Part shown: in pieces, positions 60,571-64,000 of the stretch | Numbering within the stretch: position 1 is the first letter of the stretch | Layout: each line of letters opens with the position of its first letter | NCBI GenBank assembly: GCA_020636435.1 | Contig: JACJXX010000002.1 | Location: 992,001-1,056,000, forward strand | Direction of reading: 5' to 3' | DNA length: 64,000 nucleotides | DNA from: Lewinellaceae bacterium | GTDB taxonomy: Bacteria > Bacteroidota > Bacteroidia > Chitinophagales > Saprospiraceae | The notes under the pieces: generated by a model | Database searches by the model: none | What the model was told of the DNA's origin: nothing | The model's input: the letters and a program-made list of their open reading frames with translations, nothing else | Program-made: the position numbers and the translations under genes

Positions 60571-61233
60571 ATGCAGGAGTTTTTGGAGTTCTTCATGCAT
60601 TCGGAAGAATATCTACTGAAATTTTCTCATCAGAACGTATGGTGGCTATACAGTTTGCTGTTTCTGATGGTCTACTGCGAGACCGGGTTGGTGATAATGC
60701 CTTTTCTCCCTGGCGATGGGTTGTTATTCTCTGCTGGCGTCATAGCCGCTTCGGGCGCTTTGCAGATAGAATGGTTGGTGGTGGTGTTGCTTACAGCGGC
60801 GGTGCTGGGCAACCTGACCAACTATTTCATTGGCCGAAGCTTTGGCCAACGCCTGTTGAGCAGCCGGTGGAAGCTCCTGCGGTCCGAACACGTGGAACGG
60901 ACACACTTGTTTTATGAAAAACACGGCGGCAAAGCTTTGGTCCTGGGGCGCTTCCTGCCCATTGTTCGCACTTTTGTGCCCTTTGTTGCCGGCATTGGCA
61001 GGATGGAATTTCGGGTATTCCAGTATTACAATATGCTGGGAGCTTTAGCATGGGTACCTCCTCTCACCCTGGCGGGTTTCTTTTTTGGAGAATTGCCCTG
61101 GGTGCAGCAAAATTTTGGGTTGATCTATCTGGGCCTGGTCATTGTGACGGGGCTTCCGTTGCTTTGGGGAGTAATGAAGCTGGTACTGGAGAAAATGTGG
61201 GTAAGAGTGAAAAAAGATACGCCGGTTGAATAA
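60571..61233 (+). CDS. DedA-family membrane protein
   Basis: About 220 residues of the DedA/SNARE-associated (VTT domain) family, likely flippases of undecaprenyl phosphate or phospholipid. Motifs are ETGLVIMPFLPGDGLLFSAG, GNLTNYFIGRSFGQRLL, GGKALVLGRFLPIVRTFVPF and VAGIGRMEFRVFQYYNMLGA, with the conserved R-x-x-P and F-x-P-G-D. I chose ATG 60571 over the in-frame 60517 because the extra 18 residues lack hydrophobic character. It is divergent from the TonB receptor. Confidence 0.93.
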   Translation: MQEFLEFFMHSEEYLLKFSHQNVWWLYSLLFLMVYCETGLVIMPFLPGDGLLFSAGVIAASGALQIEWLVVVLLTAAVLGNLTNYFIGRSFGQRLLSSRWKLLRSEHVERTHLFYEKHGGKALVLGRFLPIVRTFVPFVAGIGRMEFRVFQYYNMLGALAWVPPLTLAGFFFGELPWVQQNFGLIYLGLVIVTGLPLLWGVMKLVLEKMWVRVKKDTPVE

Positions 61234-61263
61234 AGGGGGGGGGAGCGATGTTTTGCCGGCTTT

Positions 61264-61451
61264 AGGCACGACGAAAGAATAAACTGTCCATTCTGGCTTG
61301 TACTTTTTGCGCCATGCTGCGTTGCTCCCCGACCCTTCGGGTGCGGGGCAGGCTATCACTCAGGTAGCTTTGGCTATCCTCATTCTTCGCGCCTTGCCTG
61401 GCACAAAAATTACTGCCCCATAATTGAACACTTTATTCTTTCCTCGTGCCT
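61264..61451. mobile_element. MITE-C copy 2 (188 bp), inverted relative to 37209
   Basis: Starts AGGCACGACGAAAGAATAAA and ends CCTCGTGCCT. The interior matches the reverse complement of 37209-37370 but carries an extra 27-30 bp palindrome-like segment (CCCGACCC...GGGTGCGGGG). Confidence 0.75.
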
Positions 61452-61529
61452 TAGTCTTTGTATGACTTTCATCATTTAGATTTTACGGGCTAAAATCTTA
61501 CCTTTGCGGCATAGTTTACTAATGCATTT

Positions 61530-61573
61530 GAGCCTGATGCCCCGGCTTCGCCGCCGGGGCACAGGCTCTTTTT
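61530..61573 (+). terminator. Hairpin with T-run between DedA and rhodopsin genes
   Basis: Stem GAGCCTG-TGCCCCGGC / GCCGGGGCA-CAGGCTC with a short loop and a bulge, then TTTTT on the plus strand. It ends plus-strand (DedA) transcripts and, by its stem, may also stop rhodopsin transcripts. Confidence 0.75.
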
Positions 61574-61598
61574 AGTTTCAGGCTTCTCTCGTTTTGTC

Positions 61599-62378
61599 TT
61601 AAACCCTGGAAGCGGCTTTGCTGCCCGCCTTTATGGTTTCCATTGAGCCTTCGGCTGTCTTCGATACAGCAAGGCTGTAGATCACCAGGCCAAAACCAAT
61701 CTTGTTGACAGCATCGCCAATGTTGTAAATGATGTCCATGGAAGTTGCCGGGATAATTCCAGCCAACCAGCCGGTATCCATAGCCATGTAACCGATGGGA
61801 TAGATCGCCCAGCCGACGAATACAAACCATGCCAGGGCACTGAAAGCCTTCTGCAGGATCGGATCTTTCGAGTTGGATGACAGGCGCTTGGCAGAGCCAA
61901 ACCACACTTCATACAGAATACCGACGTAGCCGATCGTGGAAATGAAACCCCAGAGCGGCGAACTGTCGCGGAAGACTGTTTCCCCCAGATAGCCGGCAAC
62001 CAGCATCAGCACAGAATAAGCGATCAGTTTCCAAAGCAGGCCGATCTTAGCGCCGAAAGCCTTCAGGATGAGGTAGAATTCCACGCACATCAAAGGAACG
62101 GTAAGAATCCAGTCGATGTAACGGAATTCGGTCGGAGAAGCCTGGTTCTCCGCCCAGAAGTCGCGCATGTAGAAATAGTGAACCGCGGCGATGAAGGTGA
62201 TCAAGCCCGAAACGAGCAGAGAATCCTTCCATTTTCCTTCTACCTGGCTGATCTGGAAGAAGAAAAACACAGTGGCGGCAGCCATGGCCATGGAGCCGAT
62301 GAAAAACGTAAAGCCAACGTAATCACCCGACTTCAGTTGGGCCAGTAACAAAGGTTGAAAATTTACTAATGCATCCAT
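61599..62378 (-). CDS. Proton-pumping rhodopsin (proteorhodopsin/xanthorhodopsin group)
   Basis: 259 residues, seven helices. The retinal Schiff-base Lys is K226 (DAVNKIGFG). In helix C the motif is D89-T93-E100 (RYIDWILTVP, then EFY), the DTE set of outward H+ pumps. His67 (AAVHYFYMR) matches the H75 of proteorhodopsin that shares the proton acceptor. M97 is at the spectral-tuning position, pointing to green absorption. Gly144 (SPLWGFIST) corresponds, by my alignment, to the small residue that opens a window for a carotenoid antenna. The rhodopsin makes proton-motive force in light. blh lies 283 bp upstream on the same strand. Confidence 0.95.
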   Translation of the reverse strand: MDALVNFQPLLLAQLKSGDYVGFTFFIGSMAMAAATVFFFFQISQVEGKWKDSLLVSGLITFIAAVHYFYMRDFWAENQASPTEFRYIDWILTVPLMCVEFYLILKAFGAKIGLLWKLIAYSVLMLVAGYLGETVFRDSSPLWGFISTIGYVGILYEVWFGSAKRLSSNSKDPILQKAFSALAWFVFVGWAIYPIGYMAMDTGWLAGIIPATSMDIIYNIGDAVNKIGFGLVIYSLAVSKTAEGSMETIKAGSKAASRV

Positions 62379-62543
62379 AAGAATTACTATTTTGTTAAAG
62401 AAGTGTTAAAGACCAAAAAGCAAACAGATTAAGTTTTAAAGTGTTCAGAAAATTTCGGAAATATTTGAAATATTGAAAGTAATCGTATCAGGCAAATAGG
62501 ATGATAAAATTAAGGCGCGAAAACGCCTGCAATAGTCCCTATC

Positions 62544-62660
62544 GGCTACCAGTCTAGCGTTCGTTGGACGGTGTTGGCCGTCCGTGGGTTGCCGAGGTCC
62601 GCCGATCCTCGAACTTTGAACAATTGACCTTCGAACTTGTCCAGCCTTAGACGGTGCGCC
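62544..62660. mobile_element. MITE-A copy 4 (117 bp, degenerate)
   Basis: Opens GGCTACCAGTCTAGCG and ends GACGGTGCGCC, matching the ends of the family imperfectly; the interior is diverged. No target duplication is left. It abuts the stop codon of blh and lies between blh and the rhodopsin gene, so it may affect their read-through. Confidence 0.55.
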
Positions 62661-63605
62661 TTACTGTCCGACACCAGCTTTTTCCGGCAATTCCTGATAC
62701 AACTGATCGATCAGGATCATGTGTGGCAACGTGACCACCGAAATGAAGACGAACACTACCCCGATGTGGAACCCCATGCCCATACCAGCCTGTACGCCCA
62801 CTATTCCCGCCAGCCCGGCAATTGCAGCAAGGCTAAGCGGCAGGGTGCCGGACACATAGTCCTTCAGCGTATAGCTGCCCAGGCGTTCGCGGAAAAAACG
62901 GACCTGGTCCATCACCGAGCTCATAGAGTGCCATCCTACAAAGTAAATGGCGAAACCCAGTAGCAAAGGAGTATTCACGAAGACCAGGGAAAGCACCAGG
63001 TAATTAGCCATTTCATCCGCAAACTGTTTGAAACTGACCTTCTGCCGGGCCAACAGATAAATCGCAAGCCACAAGTTGGCTGCTAACAGGGCAATGCAAA
63101 AAACTTCACGCCAGGGCTTGGCAATGACCGGCGGCGGCGCTCCCGTTAGCTGTTGTATAATGGCCCCGGCCGCTTCGTAATGCCAGATGATAGGCGTCAG
63201 CAGGACGAACCCTCCCCATAGGAGGTAAGCCCCGTATTCCGCCGCTCTATTTTCGAAAGAAACGTAATTCCAGTTAGATTGCCCGAAGTGGTACATCGAC
63301 AGCAGAAGGAAAAGCCCCAGGGCCAAACCGGGCAGCAGCCACCACAACAATGCATAACCTGCCATGAGCAGGATGTAGTTGGCGTAAAACCTTGCCATCT
63401 GCCGGGACCCCCACAGAGGGCGGGAAAGATATTGAAAAATGAGATAGTCGGTGGCTCCGTGCGGGATGCCGCCCAAAACGATCAGGGCTACCGCCAGAAC
63501 GAGTTGCCATTGCGCCAGCAGCTGAGGCAACAACAACCCAAGTACGACAGCCAGCAAGGCGAGCGCCTGAATGCAACGGTATAAAAGGGGGTAGCGGGAA
63601 GCCAT
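62661..63605 (-). CDS. blh: Brp/Blh-family beta-carotene 15,15'-dioxygenase
   Basis: 314 residues, integral membrane enzyme that cleaves beta-carotene to two retinal molecules. The iron-binding His residues are H49 (GGIPHGATD), H106 (MYHFGQSNW), H226 (VGWHSMSS) and H295 (VTLPHMIL), all in their membrane helices. It provides the chromophore for the rhodopsin next door and uses the product of the lycopene cyclase gene just upstream (21 bp apart). These are in one direction, consistent with an operon. Confidence 0.94.
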   Translation of the reverse strand: MASRYPLLYRCIQALALLAVVLGLLLPQLLAQWQLVLAVALIVLGGIPHGATDYLIFQYLSRPLWGSRQMARFYANYILLMAGYALLWWLLPGLALGLFLLLSMYHFGQSNWNYVSFENRAAEYGAYLLWGGFVLLTPIIWHYEAAGAIIQQLTGAPPPVIAKPWREVFCIALLAANLWLAIYLLARQKVSFKQFADEMANYLVLSLVFVNTPLLLGFAIYFVGWHSMSSVMDQVRFFRERLGSYTLKDYVSGTLPLSLAAIAGLAGIVGVQAGMGMGFHIGVVFVFISVVTLPHMILIDQLYQELPEKAGVGQ

Positions 63606-63626
63606 ATCGCAATCTTATAGTTTTGG

Positions 63627-64000
63627 TTAAAGTGTTTTGCCTCGAATGTGCGCCCGGGAATTGGTTTTAGGCGTTTTGCCCAACCCGAAAAAGATGTCCG
63701 GAACAGGCATTTTTCCCGTAGAACTCCTCAACGACAGGAATTTCCGCCACAGGGGCAACAGCGCCACCCGCACAAGAGCCATCAGGAAGGGGATGAACGG
63801 CAGGCTGGCAAAAATCCGGGCTTCCTCCCAGACGCTGGTTTCCTCCTTCAGAAAACGCAGGATTTTGAGCATGCCATTCCTCCGGAAAAGTGCGCTGAAA
63901 ATAGGCTTGCCTTCTTCCCCGTGATGCTGTAGAATATTGAGCAAGATAGAATCGTAAAAACGGAACCGGCGGGCGGCGGGCGGCGGCAATAACGGCGAGC
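63627..64000 (-). CDS. crtY: Lycopene beta-cyclase, C-terminal part (cut by window end)
   Basis: The frame is open to the right edge, so the start lies beyond base 64000; the first in-frame Leu/TTG at 63989 is not the start. The visible part RFYDSILLNILQ, LFRRNGMLKILRFLKEETSV and ARIFASLPFIPFL fits the C terminus of CrtY-type lycopene cyclases. The FAD-binding domain must be outside. It would close lycopene ends to give beta-carotene, the substrate for Blh. The last 30 residues are atypical and might be an extension. Confidence 0.75.
   Translation of the reverse strand, partial: SPLLPPPAARRFRFYDSILLNILQHHGEEGKPIFSALFRRNGMLKILRFLKEETSVWEEARIFASLPFIPFLMALVRVALLPLWRKFLSLRSSTGKMPVPDIFFGLGKTPKTNSRAHIRGKTL

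Noticed and set aside
1..64000. tRNA, rRNA or riboswitch genes
   Set aside because: I saw no convincing tRNA cloverleaf, rRNA segment or known riboswitch motif by reading; a covariance search would be needed to exclude small RNAs.

Overview
The window looks like chromosomal DNA of a marine Bacteroidota, most probably a member of the Saprospiria. The pointers are a type IX secretion (T9SS) sorting tail, DUF2911, DUF3347 and DUF6702 proteins, a polyproline TonB, Tat-tagged Gfo/Idh/MocA and TIM-barrel enzymes, a DASH cryptochrome and a rhodopsin/Blh/lycopene-cyclase cluster. This taxonomic call is inference from gene content.

Layout: 1-4.6 kb is a heavy-metal region (TolC channel cut by the window edge, CusB-like adaptor, His-rich lipoprotein, a class III cyclase-domain protein, a 46-residue YHS protein, a small membrane protein followed by a solitary attC-like hairpin). 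4.7-12.2 kb is a minus-strand housekeeping stretch (Uma2 nuclease, uvrA, ECF sigma factor, hemB, yidD, DUF6702, HupE/UreJ). 12.6-16.2 kb is one large T9SS cargo protein.

16.7-28.6 kb is the accessory core: an integron gene-cassette array with no integron integrase in the window (a CALIN-type cluster). Five attC-like sites are visible. For five cassettes the first 8-10 bases are the exact reverse complement of the R'' box of the cassette's own attC, as expected if each was excised and inserted as a circle. The cargo is largely AT-rich and defence-like: a nuclease-STAND NTPase, a truncated effector-associated (EAD11-like) gene, a two-gene unknown cassette, a non-intron reverse transcriptase with a long helical tail, a four-helix membrane protein, an Rpn-family nuclease and a 110-residue protein. 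Insertion sequences sit at the cassette junctions: an IS1182 inside one attC, and two decayed IS91-like elements whose right ends both abut a cassette start. A 34-47 bp palindromic mini-element has hit the IS91-like elements repeatedly.

28.6-39 kb holds an unassigned DDE insertion sequence, a SUMF1-family pseudogene with one amber codon, a Gfo/Idh/MocA oxidoreductase, ApbE, a TIM-barrel isomerase, a LytS/LytR-type two-component pair and a membrane-anchored AraC regulator. 39-43 kb is a partly duplicated locus of unknown function. 43-54 kb carries DUF2911, a PorE-like OmpA protein, an M28 peptidase, a secreted protein, an orphan mutA, a fasciclin lipoprotein, large tandem arrays and a TesA-like protein lacking its catalytic residues. 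54-64 kb has queG, tonB, dps, a DASH cryptochrome, a TonB-dependent receptor, a DedA protein and the phototrophy genes (lycopene cyclase to beta-carotene, Blh to retinal, rhodopsin as proton pump). Several small inverted-repeat element (MITE-like) families, some with 7-8 bp target duplications, are scattered from 30 to 62 kb.
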